A stretch of DNA of 45,000 nt from an uncultured Oscillospiraceae bacterium (GTDB lineage Bacteria; Bacillota; Clostridia; Oscillospirales; Acutalibacteraceae). Below the pieces are notes generated by a model. That model was not told the DNA's origin. It saw only the letters and a list, made by a program, of their open reading frames with translations, and did not search any database. The stretch covers positions 1 to 45,000 of the forward strand of contig URQB01000017.1 of assembly GCA_900549825.1 (NCBI GenBank), written 5' to 3'. The position numbers and the translations under genes were made by a program. This document shows, piece after piece, positions 1 to 7,250 of the stretch. Position 1 is the stretch's first letter, and the number at the start of each line of letters is the position of its first letter.

Positions 1-365
1 AAGCCCGAATCAATGCTTCAATGTTCTCCGAAACGCAGAAATCTCTGATTTCGTGAGGTTATTATAACACAATTCTATCATATCGTTTGGAAAAATGCGT
101 GAGCGATCCATGGCAGAAGCGATATTTTTCGGCTCACTATTTGTTCGCTCGGCGGAATTTCCTGTTTGATTTTGAATCAATACGCGTTTTTATTCGTCAT
201 AATCCACAATTTATAAATTGATATTTGTGTTAAGTGTGGAATTTTCTGGAGCTTACAAATTTATGACAACTTTTTGTCGATTTTTATGGTAAAATAAAAA
301 ACATTGTGTATGAACGGGGAGAGCGACTGCTTACCACTCCCCCTGCCAATTTATTTTAGAGAAGG
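1..365. other. Non-coding upstream region with three dyads
   Basis: No convincing gene was found here. The stretch is AT-rich and lies upstream of the lipoprotein gene. It contains a perfect 14-bp palindrome CAATTTATAAATTG (207-220), a TTGATT/AATCAA dyad with a 3-nt spacer (166-180), and TCCACA/TGTGGA arms (203-208 and 235-240) enclosing the first palindrome. A GGGGAG/CTCCCC hairpin (316-342) would lie in the mRNA leader. A TAAAAT at 290-295 could be a -10 box, but no good -35 is at the right distance. The dyads suggest operator sites; this is inference. Confidence 0.5.
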
Positions 366-893
366 ATGATGAAACGAATGAAAAGCTGGAAGCCAATCTG
401 CCTGATGCTCGTTTTCGTTCTCATGCTTGCCGTGTTTGCCGGCTGCTCCGGCGGAGGCGACGCAGAGCAGGAGAGCACTACGGGCGAAACCGCGCCGTCC
501 ACTTCGCAGGTGTGGACGCGGGACCGCATCACGGTCTCCTCAGAGCCGAAGGACCTGCATTATGAAAATGGGAACCTTGCCATCGACGCGACCGTCGCCA
601 GTGGGATCGATACCGTCGACGAGGATGGCAACTCCAACGACGGTCTCAAGTATTTTGAGAATATCCGCTTTGACGTTTATCTGACCATCAAAAAGGATGT
701 GGCGGATGAAAACGAGAAGGGTGAGGAATTCAAAGCCGCTTCGGCCACGTTCTCTGAAAATCCGTTTATCCTTAAGAAGAATTCCTCTGTCCGGCATACG
801 TTTACCTTTGCACCGGAAAGCCAGCTGGTCAAAAACATTGACCTGTCAAAGGTCAGCAGCGTACGCATCGGCCTGAGCCAGGAGCTCAACTGA
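366..893 (+). CDS. Putative lipoprotein of unknown function
   Basis: The N-terminus has a basic stretch, a hydrophobic core, and a lipobox ending F-A-G-C, followed by a Gly/Ser/Glu-rich linker, so the mature protein should be lipid-anchored outside the cell. The remaining ~120 residues are acidic and probably beta-rich, with no family I recognise. The AGAAGG ribosome site touches the first ATG. Starts at 369 or 378 would still leave a full signal peptide, and 378 has the more normal spacing. It lies 46 nt upstream of a GPH-type symporter on the same strand and probably shares its transcript. It could be an accessory surface protein for uptake, but nothing in the sequence proves that. Confidence 0.7.
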   Translation: MMKRMKSWKPICLMLVFVLMLAVFAGCSGGGDAEQESTTGETAPSTSQVWTRDRITVSSEPKDLHYENGNLAIDATVASGIDTVDEDGNSNDGLKYFENIRFDVYLTIKKDVADENEKGEEFKAASATFSENPFILKKNSSVRHTFTFAPESQLVKNIDLSKVSSVRIGLSQELN

Positions 894-939
894 GCGCATC
901 ACGGATTATATTAAGCAATAAAGAAAGGATTTCTGCAAT

Positions 940-2541
940 ATGCCGAAGAAAAATCTCCGGGACCATACCACCCGGGAAATCATCGCGTTCTCCCTGTTGC
1001 CGTTTGGCCTGCTGACGATCCAGACGCTGATCAATACAGCACTGAACATGTATCTGACAGACGTTTTGGGCCTGACGCTCGCTATGACGGGCGTCGTGCT
1101 TTCCGCCACAAAGGTATGGGACGCGGTCAACGACCCGATGATGGGCCTGATCGTGGACCGTACCCGCACCAAGCGCGGCAAGTGCCGTCCCTATATCCTG
1201 TGGACGGTCATCCCGGTCGTATTGGCGACCTCTATGCTTTTTTTCCCTGTTAACTTTGGCCAGAAGGGCAATTTTGCCTATGCCATCATTGCCTACCTGC
1301 TCTATTACACAGCCTATACGGCTCTGGATATCCCTTATCAGGGCCTGACGCCTCTGGTCTTCCCAGAGAACCAAAAGCGTGTCAAGGCGATTTCCGTGAG
1401 CAATATCGTCGGTTCGATCGGTACGGTTCTGCCCTCCGTCCTCTTCTTTACGATCGCGGGCTTATGGGGCAACCAGACGGTCGAGCAGGAAAAGACCGGC
1501 TACTTTATGGCGGCTCTGATCTTCTCTGTAATGGCGGGTATTTTCATTGCCTCCTCCTATTTCGGCATCAAGGAAAAGGTCTATGTTAAGCCGGAAAAAA
1601 CCAATTATATTAAAGGCCTTAAGATTGTGTTCAGCGATAAGAAGATGGTGATCCTCGTTGTGGTGGCCTTCTTCTCCGCAATTGCGAATCTTGGCGCTAT
1701 TTTCCTGCCTTACTTCGCAAAATGGAACTGCATCGGCGTGCTGCCGATGGATCGGATTATGGCTTTCCTGAACAACCTGATCTACAAGCTCATCCATGTG
1801 GAGGTCAATATCAACCTCACCAACGAGGGCCTGCTGACCCCGCTGCTCCAGATCGGCAGCGGCATTTCCTACATGCTGTCCATGGCGATCATCCCGCCGC
1901 TGCTCAAGAAGATGAGCAAAAAAACGCTGTGGATCTGGATGTCCCTGCTGGGCGCGGTAGCCGATATCCTGACCTTCATCATCGGCATGTACATCATCCC
2001 TTACAATACGCCGGCGGGCCTTGTCACCTATATCGTGCTGCGCTTCTTCACCAATTTCCCGGTTGGGATGACGGTGGTGCTTCTGATTGCCATGTTCTCG
2101 GACCTGGTCGACAATCTGGAGATGAAGAGCGGCGAGCGGCTGGAGGGCACGGTGTTCTCCTTCCGCAGCCTGATCAACAAGATTTCCGTCGCGCTGTTCA
2201 ACGTTATCGTGCTTGCGATCGTCAACGGCTTCGGTTATATGGTCGGCGACAAGATCACCTCCGGCGGCGGCCTGATGCTCGGCATGACCTCCATGAGCCA
2301 GAACTATACCGTGCCGTTGACCGGCACGCATTATGAGACGGTGCTCACCGCGATCTTCTTCATGCTCACGGGCCTCGGCGCAATCGGCCTCATCCTGCAG
2401 GCCATTCCGATGTTTTTCTATAAATTTGATGAGAAAAAATTCGAGAAGGAGATTGCGTCCTTCCGCGAGGAGAAGGAGCACAGGCTGCAGGCGGAAATCG
2501 AAAGCGCGGAAGCGCTGGAAGGAGTTCACTTCGAGGGCTGA
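940..2541 (+). CDS. GPH-family (MelB-like) sugar:cation symporter
   Basis: A 533-residue polytopic membrane protein with about twelve hydrophobic segments. It carries the GPH/MelB hallmark in the TM2-TM3 loop: W-D-A-V-N-D-P-M-M-G followed by a basic R-T-x-T-x-x-G-K-x-R-P stretch (about residues 66-89). Family members import glycosides or sugars with Na+ or H+. The ribosome site AGAAAGGA is well spaced from the ATG. The C-terminus is a charged, probably helical tail. It follows the lipoprotein gene closely and is likely cotranscribed. The substrate cannot be read from sequence; the neighbouring glycosidases suggest a released host sugar or glycoside. Confidence 0.85.
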   Translation: MPKKNLRDHTTREIIAFSLLPFGLLTIQTLINTALNMYLTDVLGLTLAMTGVVLSATKVWDAVNDPMMGLIVDRTRTKRGKCRPYILWTVIPVVLATSMLFFPVNFGQKGNFAYAIIAYLLYYTAYTALDIPYQGLTPLVFPENQKRVKAISVSNIVGSIGTVLPSVLFFTIAGLWGNQTVEQEKTGYFMAALIFSVMAGIFIASSYFGIKEKVYVKPEKTNYIKGLKIVFSDKKMVILVVVAFFSAIANLGAIFLPYFAKWNCIGVLPMDRIMAFLNNLIYKLIHVEVNINLTNEGLLTPLLQIGSGISYMLSMAIIPPLLKKMSKKTLWIWMSLLGAVADILTFIIGMYIIPYNTPAGLVTYIVLRFFTNFPVGMTVVLLIAMFSDLVDNLEMKSGERLEGTVFSFRSLINKISVALFNVIVLAIVNGFGYMVGDKITSGGGLMLGMTSMSQNYTVPLTGTHYETVLTAIFFMLTGLGAIGLILQAIPMFFYKFDEKKFEKEIASFREEKEHRLQAEIESAEALEGVHFEG

Positions 2542-2573
2542 TCTGAAAAAGCGAAAGCATATTTGCTGAATAA

Positions 2574-2610
2574 GGGGCCGTTGCAAAGTTATATATTTTG
2601 CAGCGGCCTC
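2574..2610 (+). terminator. Hairpin after the GPH symporter gene
   Basis: GGCCGTTGCAAA pairs with TTTGCAGCGGCC (one G-T pair) across an AT loop, 32 nt after the symporter stop codon. No strong U-run follows, so it may be a weak or factor-assisted terminator. Confidence 0.55.
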
Positions 2611-2772
2611 AGCTTATCGATAAAGGAAAAAGCATTCGTTAAGCGATACAAAAGTGATTTGAAAAAATTGAAAAAATGTGATTTCGCTGACGCGACTTTA
2701 TTTTCAATGATATTTGAATCACGGATCAGGGAACGGGAACGCGCTCATGCCGCAAATGATCATAAAAATAGA

Positions 2773-2807
2773 AAAAAGCGGCTTGCCCTTCATGGTAAGC
2801 CGCTTTT
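2773..2807. terminator. Symmetric A/T-flanked hairpin terminator
   Basis: AAAAGCGGCTTGCC pairs with GGTAAGCCGCTTTT around a six-base loop. The A-run on the left and T-run on the right would let it terminate in either direction. It separates the symporter gene from the small RHH gene. Confidence 0.65.
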
Positions 2808-2880
2808 ATCATGTAAAATAAAATTAATAGTGACATAGTTATTTATAACGCAATTAATTTTATAAAATTTTTAGAATAAC

Positions 2881-2925
2881 TTGACAAATAGGTCTGACGC
2901 AATTATAATTGTGTCAGACCTATTT
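2881..2925 (+). promoter_or_regulatory. Consensus promoter inside a 40-bp near-perfect palindrome
   Basis: TTGACA (2881-2886) and TATAAT (2904-2909) are separated by exactly 17 nt, a perfect vegetative promoter. Positions 2886-2925 form a 40-bp palindrome with a single mismatched pair, its centre falling inside the -10 box. A protein bound here would block RNA polymerase. The next gene encodes a ribbon-helix-helix DNA-binding protein, so autorepression is the natural reading. Confidence 0.85.
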
Positions 2926-2942
2926 CAAAAGGGGGTATTAAA

Positions 2943-3119
2943 CTGGAAGTAGGGAAGAGAGGCCCTAAAACGGATAATCCCAAAGCCTATAAAATCACCG
3001 TGAAATTGGATCAGGAAGCAAAGGACATTTTGGATCGTTACACAAAACAAGAATCCATATCTGTTTCTGAATCCGCTCGGCGCGGGATTAAGATGTTAAA
3101 GGGAAACCTCAAAAAATGA
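2943..3119 (+). CDS. Ribbon-helix-helix DNA-binding protein with CTG start
   Basis: A 58-codon frame whose N-terminus (G-K-R-G-P-K-T-D-N-P-K) matches the basic leader typical of small Firmicute Arc/CopG-type ribbon-helix-helix proteins. It is followed by a beta-strand with alternating residues (Y-K-I-T-V-K-L-D) and two short helices ending R-R-G-I-K-M-L. No ATG, GTG or TTG lies before the conserved start of the domain. The only fitting start is CTG at 2943, seven nt after an AAAAGGGGG ribosome site; ATT at 2937 is too close. The consensus promoter and 40-bp palindrome lie immediately upstream. It is probably a dimeric, self-regulating DNA-binding protein. No toxin-like partner is adjacent, so it need not be an antitoxin. 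Confidence 0.75.
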   Translation: MEVGKRGPKTDNPKAYKITVKLDQEAKDILDRYTKQESISVSESARRGIKMLKGNLKK

Positions 3120-3121
3120 AA

Positions 3122-3248
3122 GGAAGCGGCGTACCCTCGCAAAAGAATACCGCCACTTCCAGTACGGCAACCGCCTAAAAAGCGATCACAGCGTAAATAT
3201 TTTACCATAAAATCAGTCGTTTGCAAATGATTTTATGCATGCGCATGC
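3122..3248. repeat. Cluster of hairpins between the RHH and DUF6809 genes
   Basis: Three dyads lie in a row: GGAAGCGGCG/CGCCACTTCC (3122-3131 with 3151-3160, one mismatch), ATAAAATCA/TGATTTTAT (3207-3236), and the perfect 12-bp palindrome GCATGCGCATGC (3237-3248). None has a clean U-run. They may end the RHH transcript or bind a regulator of the next gene. Confidence 0.5.
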
Positions 3249-3293
3249 GATTCCTTTACAAGCGTTGCACGAAATTTGAAAGGAATGTGCACC

Positions 3294-3620
3294 ATGCTTT
3301 ACAGTGAAAATTTTAATCTGATCGAGGAATTGTACTTCGGCAATATCTGCCCCAACGAAAAATGTTTTGATCAAAGCTCGCGCTACGCTTCCTTTGTCAA
3401 TACCATCTCCGGCAATGAGGAGAAGCTTCTCGCCTATTTCAAAGCGCATACCGGCGCCGAGGAAGAGCAGCGCCTTTTCACCCAGCTCATCAACGCGCAG
3501 GGCGAAATCCAGCGCTTTGGCGAGCTCGACCGCTTCATCGAGGGCTTCCAGCTCGGTGCAAGGCTGACGCTCGACACGTTCCTCCTCCCGCAGCAGAGTG
3601 TCGTCCGGGATATTTGCTGA
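3294..3620 (+). CDS. Small DUF6809-like protein
   Basis: A 108-residue soluble protein. The N-terminal L-Y-F-G-N-I-C-P-N-E segment, a central E-E-E-Q-R-L-F acidic helix and the C-terminal E-x-x-R-F-I-E-G-F-x-L-G-A-R-L pattern match what I recall of DUF6809, a Firmicute family of unknown function often found beside mobile or regulatory genes. The ATG at 3294 sits nine nt after an AAAGGA ribosome site; TTG and ATG codons further upstream overlap that site. It contains no membrane segment or catalytic motif. It may be read from its own promoter or from the RHH transcript 174 nt upstream. Confidence 0.7.
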   Translation: MLYSENFNLIEELYFGNICPNEKCFDQSSRYASFVNTISGNEEKLLAYFKAHTGAEEEQRLFTQLINAQGEIQRFGELDRFIEGFQLGARLTLDTFLLPQQSVVRDIC

Positions 3621-3647
3621 AAAATACACCCTATCCACTTCTTCCAC

Positions 3648-3688
3648 AAAGCCCGGCCGAGCACTCATTGTGTACGCAGCCGGGCTTT
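3648..3688. terminator. Bidirectional terminator between convergent genes
   Basis: AAAGCCCGGC pairs with GCCGGGCTTT over a 21-nt loop. It lies 27 nt after the DUF6809-like gene and just after the stop of the minus-strand ceramidase-like gene, so it can serve both. Confidence 0.7.
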
Positions 3689-3695
3689 CGTCTGC

Positions 3696-5372
3696 TTATT
3701 TTACGCTTTCGATCAGCGCATGCAGACCGTTTACGACCGTGGAACCGGCCCTGCCGCCCGGGGACACCACTTCCTCATTGACGTTGGCGATGATGCAGCG
3801 CACATCGTTATCCGGCAGGATATAGCCCGCCTGATCGTTCGTAAGCCCCAGCACCAGCATGTGACGCTCCGGAACGGAATCCTCCAAGGGGGGGAGCGGC
3901 CAATCCTCATGGCGCCACGCCAGTTCGGCAGGGAGGCAGCCGCCGTAGATCAGCTCCGGGGCGATCTCGCCGGGCACCATGACGGCGCAGAGCCTGTTGC
4001 CAAGCTCCAGATAGCCGATCTCTGTCACGATTTCGACGCCATCTGCCGTTTTAACCGCAATGTTGTTGACGGCCTGCGCCTTGGCTGCCAATACAAGGAT
4101 CTGATTGTCGACCGGGATGGAAATCTCCCGCATCCGAAGGTTGAGCAGGGGAGCGACCTCCTGCTCGGCCTGCGGACCGATGCCGCAGAGGATTTCCCCC
4201 AGGCGTGTGCCAAAGGCCTGCGCGCTCTCCAGAGAGGTCATTCCCTCCTGATCCGTTAACTCGCGCTGGGTGGTGATGCCGAGCTCCGCGCCCTGAAAGA
4301 AGATCAAATTGGCGTTTGTCTCCCGATTTACGGTTTGCTCCATATAATAGGGAAAATCAGAGCTGATTTCCGTACTGCTGGTGCCGAAGCTGACCGGATG
4401 GATTGCGCCGTTGACGATCCAGGTTTCCCGGCCGCCGCCGTCCGGTACAAAGCGCAGGCGGGTCAGGTTGGGATCAAATACTTCAGGCGCTCTTTTATCG
4501 CGCATATAGGCGGAAACATCGGCGGTGGAGGCGTAAAGGGATCCCGGCGCCATCGAGGCGACTGCCTGCCGGATGGTTTCGGCCGTGACAGAACATAAGT
4601 TTTCCATAAAATCAGGGTTCTTTCCATTGCTGATGGGAAGATTCAAATGATATTTTGTGATAACGGCGTTGCCAACGAGCATCTTCAGCAGGTCGCCCCC
4701 GAGCCCCAGCGTGTCGATACAGCTATGCTGATGGACGGCGGAAACGCTGATGGCATTGATCCCATTTGCCGCAGCGAAGTCCGCCAGGCGGGCGCGGATT
4801 GTGCGCACATCCGTCAGAGAGACGCCATAGCCGTCGAGGGAGACAAATACCTTGGTTCCGCGGCCGCTGCCGTCGCTGAGGCAGGCGACGCGCACCGCCT
4901 GGTCATCGATAACCTTGGTGACCGGTTTTGCAGGGAAGGAGAAGCCGCCTGCATGATAATGCTTACCGTCCGTTTCATTGCCTGTGAGCAGGCTCGCCTT
5001 CGCATACCCAAGGCGCCAGCGCGCGCCCTGGGCGGGCTGATCAAGGAAAGTGGAATCCCCTTCGTAGAAATTAGCAGTCTGATAATCCTCCTGATCGGGC
5101 CATCCAATGTCCGGCAGGAGGCGCAGGACTGCCTTGAGCAGGGCGTCTGCAGCGAGATCGAAATAATTGTAGAAAACGCGCTTGAGCATCTTGCCGCAGT
5201 CGTCTGCGGAGGAGGGCCAGTGGAGGCTCCGGAGCGGCTCCAGCCAGATGTTCCCGGCGGGTTCCGGCTGCATACAATCGGGGGCCGCCGCCTGGATTCC
5301 GGGCGTACCCGCGGCACAGAGCAAAAGCGCAACGAGGAAGATGGACAGAATGCGCTGGAGCCGCTTTTTCAT
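3696..5372 (-). CDS. Secreted neutral-ceramidase-like hydrolase
   Basis: A 558-residue protein with a Sec signal peptide (basic start, hydrophobic core, A-x-A near residue 28). The body resembles the catalytic domain of neutral/alkaline ceramidases: a zinc-site-like segment V-H-Q-H-S, then H-P-V-S-F-G-T with I-S-S-D-F, then F-F-Q-G-A-E, and near the end L-T-N-D-Q-A-G-Y-I. Family members cleave the amide bond of ceramide, releasing sphingosine and fatty acid. The Ig-like C-terminal domain of longer ceramidases is absent. The ATG at 5372 is used because an upstream ATG lies inside the GAAAGGAAG ribosome site. It lies downstream of a GPH symporter gene but has its own promoter. It could instead hydrolyse another amide or ester. 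Confidence 0.65.
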   Translation of the reverse strand: MKKRLQRILSIFLVALLLCAAGTPGIQAAAPDCMQPEPAGNIWLEPLRSLHWPSSADDCGKMLKRVFYNYFDLAADALLKAVLRLLPDIGWPDQEDYQTANFYEGDSTFLDQPAQGARWRLGYAKASLLTGNETDGKHYHAGGFSFPAKPVTKVIDDQAVRVACLSDGSGRGTKVFVSLDGYGVSLTDVRTIRARLADFAAANGINAISVSAVHQHSCIDTLGLGGDLLKMLVGNAVITKYHLNLPISNGKNPDFMENLCSVTAETIRQAVASMAPGSLYASTADVSAYMRDKRAPEVFDPNLTRLRFVPDGGGRETWIVNGAIHPVSFGTSSTEISSDFPYYMEQTVNRETNANLIFFQGAELGITTQRELTDQEGMTSLESAQAFGTRLGEILCGIGPQAEQEVAPLLNLRMREISIPVDNQILVLAAKAQAVNNIAVKTADGVEIVTEIGYLELGNRLCAVMVPGEIAPELIYGGCLPAELAWRHEDWPLPPLEDSVPERHMLVLGLTNDQAGYILPDNDVRCIIANVNEEVVSPGGRAGSTVVNGLHALIESVK

Positions 5373-5415
5373 AAAATATCTTCCTTTCATAAATTAATTT
5401 TATAAATCTTATATA

Positions 5416-5444
5416 AATATACCATAGAAGAATAGATTCTACAA
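5416..5444 (-). promoter_or_regulatory. Promoter of the ceramidase-like gene with operator-like dyad
   Basis: On the minus strand, TTGTAG (5444-5439), 17 nt, then TATATT (5421-5416). The spacer holds GAATCTATTC, part of a TAGAA-N7-TTCTA dyad (5425-5441). The same -35 and a similar dyad occur at the sialidase promoter, and the core recurs at the second symporter promoter. Confidence 0.65.
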
Positions 5445-5494
5445 TAGCAAATGCTGAAGAAAGACACCGACGAGCAGCTATATGAACGTACAGA

Positions 5495-5542
5495 CAGGGC
5501 GCGCCGCACCAATGCGCAAGGCATATCTGGCGGCGCGCCCTG
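5495..5542 (-). terminator. Strong hairpin after the second GPH symporter gene
   Basis: A perfect 13-bp stem, CAGGGCGCGCCGC with GCGGCGCGCCCTG, begins 20 nt past the symporter stop on the minus strand. No U-run follows, so it may act as a pause or RNA-stability element as much as a terminator. It separates the symporter from the ceramidase-like gene. Confidence 0.6.
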
Positions 5543-5561
5543 CTTGCAGATAAAAGAGCGC

Positions 5562-7067
5562 TCAGGATTTTACGGTGTTTTCTTCCTGTGCCCAGGCGGC
5601 TTCACGTTCATGGCGCTCGCTCAGCTCCTGCTCCACCTGCTCCTTTTGCTGTTTGCTATAGCGGATGCAGAGGAACGGGATGAGATACAGCAGGGAGCCA
5701 AGGGCTGGCAGCAGCATAAACAAAGGCCACTGGGCGGTGAAATATTGCGGCGATACGGCTTTCAGCTGAGCCACAGTGAGCTCGCCATCAAAGTGGAGGT
5801 AGCTCAATACCTTGCCGCAGAAAAAGAGCTTGATGGAATCGAGCAGCTTGTTCGTCAGATTCTGCATGGAGAAGCTGACGCCTTCCGTGCGCTTTCCGGT
5901 TTTCCATTCCGCATAGTCGACCGAGTCGCAGAGAATGCTGCGCTGTGCGATACCAACCATGTTGTTCGGGATCGCGCCGATGCTCATCAGCACCATCACG
6001 GCGGAGATCTGGCCGAGCGTCTGGTAGCCGATCAAAAAGGCGATGCTGCGCGTGACGATATTGGTTACCTTTGCAAGGATGATCACATTGCGCATGCCGC
6101 CCAGCTTTTTTGCAACCTTGGTGGCGAAAAACATGCTCAGGGCGCCGAAAATATTGATGAGGATGCCATAGAGGAACTGCGCCGTCTGCCCGTTGATTTC
6201 GATGGAGCCGACCTGGTAGGAGGTGCAGTATTCAAAGAAATAAATCCAGGGGATTGCGCCGTCGAAAAAGCTGACCAGCTGTGCGAGCAGCAGAAGGATC
6301 AAAATTTTATTGTGCCGCAGGTCGGCAAGATCGCTTAAGAAAGATGGTTTCTCCTCCTTTGCATATCCGACGCGCTCCTTCGTTTTGGCGGCGAGGCTTG
6401 AAAGCAGCTCGCCGCCAAAGCCGAACACGATGCCATAGCAGAGAAACTGCTGGCTCAGGCTGATATTCAGCTTTTCCCCGATGCCCATCAGCATCGGGAT
6501 GATCCCGACGATCCCCATGCCTGCTCCCGAGCCGATGTTGAGCCACTGGGAAACCCTGCCGCGCTCCGCGGAATGCGGGGAGATCAGGGACATGGTGCCC
6601 CACAGGGCCGTATCCTGAAACGAGTAGGTCAAATCCCAGAAGAAGTAGATCAGCAGGAAGGAGATGATCGCGCCGGTTTCCCCAAAGCCGAAATTGCAGA
6701 AAAGAAGGGCGGTCAGCAGGCCGATCACGATGGGCAGCTTGCCGAGGAAGGGGTGCAGCTTCTGACCGGGCTTATATTTGCGCCGGTCGATCACAACGCC
6801 GACGAGCGGGTCGTTCAGGGCATCCCATATTCTGGAGATGCTCGTGATTTTTCCGACATGATCCGGGTTCATGTGCAGCACATTGGTGCAGAAATAAAAG
6901 ATCCACTGGTTCACAATTCCGTACGTTGCATTTTGGCCCGCCAGAGCGGCTGAATAGGAGAACAGCTCCCTGTTCGGGACGTACCCCTCATCCGCATCCT
7001 TGCTGAAGAAAAAACGCAGTGGGTTCAGGCTGCGCCGCGGTGGGCCCTCCACTTCAGAATTCCTCAA
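5562..7067 (-). CDS. GPH-family sugar:cation symporter
   Basis: A 501-residue polytopic membrane protein related to the symporter at 940-2541. It has the GPH hallmark I-W-D-A-L-N-D-P-L-V-G followed by a basic Y-K-P-G-Q-K segment in the TM2-TM3 loop, and a second conserved stretch Y-A-E-W-K-T-G-K-R-T-E-G before the C-terminal helices. The start is a TTG eight nt after GGGAG; no ATG in this frame precedes the first helix. It lies between the metallophosphoesterase and ceramidase-like genes, all on the minus strand, with its own promoter. It probably imports a sugar released by the nearby secreted enzymes; the substrate is unknown. Confidence 0.85.
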   Translation of the reverse strand: MRNSEVEGPPRRSLNPLRFFFSKDADEGYVPNRELFSYSAALAGQNATYGIVNQWIFYFCTNVLHMNPDHVGKITSISRIWDALNDPLVGVVIDRRKYKPGQKLHPFLGKLPIVIGLLTALLFCNFGFGETGAIISFLLIYFFWDLTYSFQDTALWGTMSLISPHSAERGRVSQWLNIGSGAGMGIVGIIPMLMGIGEKLNISLSQQFLCYGIVFGFGGELLSSLAAKTKERVGYAKEEKPSFLSDLADLRHNKILILLLLAQLVSFFDGAIPWIYFFEYCTSYQVGSIEINGQTAQFLYGILINIFGALSMFFATKVAKKLGGMRNVIILAKVTNIVTRSIAFLIGYQTLGQISAVMVLMSIGAIPNNMVGIAQRSILCDSVDYAEWKTGKRTEGVSFSMQNLTNKLLDSIKLFFCGKVLSYLHFDGELTVAQLKAVSPQYFTAQWPLFMLLPALGSLLYLIPFLCIRYSKQQKEQVEQELSERHEREAAWAQEENTVKS

Positions 7068-7098
7068 TCATAACGCTCCCCTCTCGATTGTATTTACG

Positions 7099-7138
7099 GA
7101 ATCTATTCTATTTTATTATAAATTTATCCAGATTTCAA
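7099..7138 (-). promoter_or_regulatory. Promoter of the second GPH symporter with downstream dyad
   Basis: On the minus strand, TTGAAA (7138-7133), 17 nt, then TAAAAT (7115-7110). Directly after the -10, the 11-mer AGAATAGATTC (7109-7099) contains the palindrome GAAT-AG-ATTC. The identical 11-mer lies within the ceramidase-gene promoter (plus strand 5429-5439). Confidence 0.7.
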
Positions 7139-7180
7139 TTTTTATTTGGCATTTTGATAGAATAAAAAAAGATTGAAAAT

Positions 7181-7212
7181 AAAAAAGCGGGCCGGATTTG
7201 GATCCGGCTCGC
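7181..7212 (-). terminator. Intrinsic terminator of the metallophosphoesterase gene
   Basis: On the minus strand, GCGAGCCGGAT pairs with ATCCGGCCCGC across a four-base loop and is followed by six T residues. It is a classic rho-independent terminator 38 nt after the stop codon. Confidence 0.9.
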
Positions 7213-7250
7213 AGAAACGAGTGCAATTTGGTTTGGAAATTGATCGCGTG

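Noticed and set aside
2563..2838. 91-codon plus-strand open frame
   Set aside because: It spans two terminator-like hairpins, has no ribosome site and no recognisable domain; it is spacer sequence.
2881..3620. Toxin-antitoxin module (RHH protein plus DUF6809)
   Set aside because: The downstream protein has no toxin-like motif and is separated by 174 nt with hairpins; coupling is not supported.
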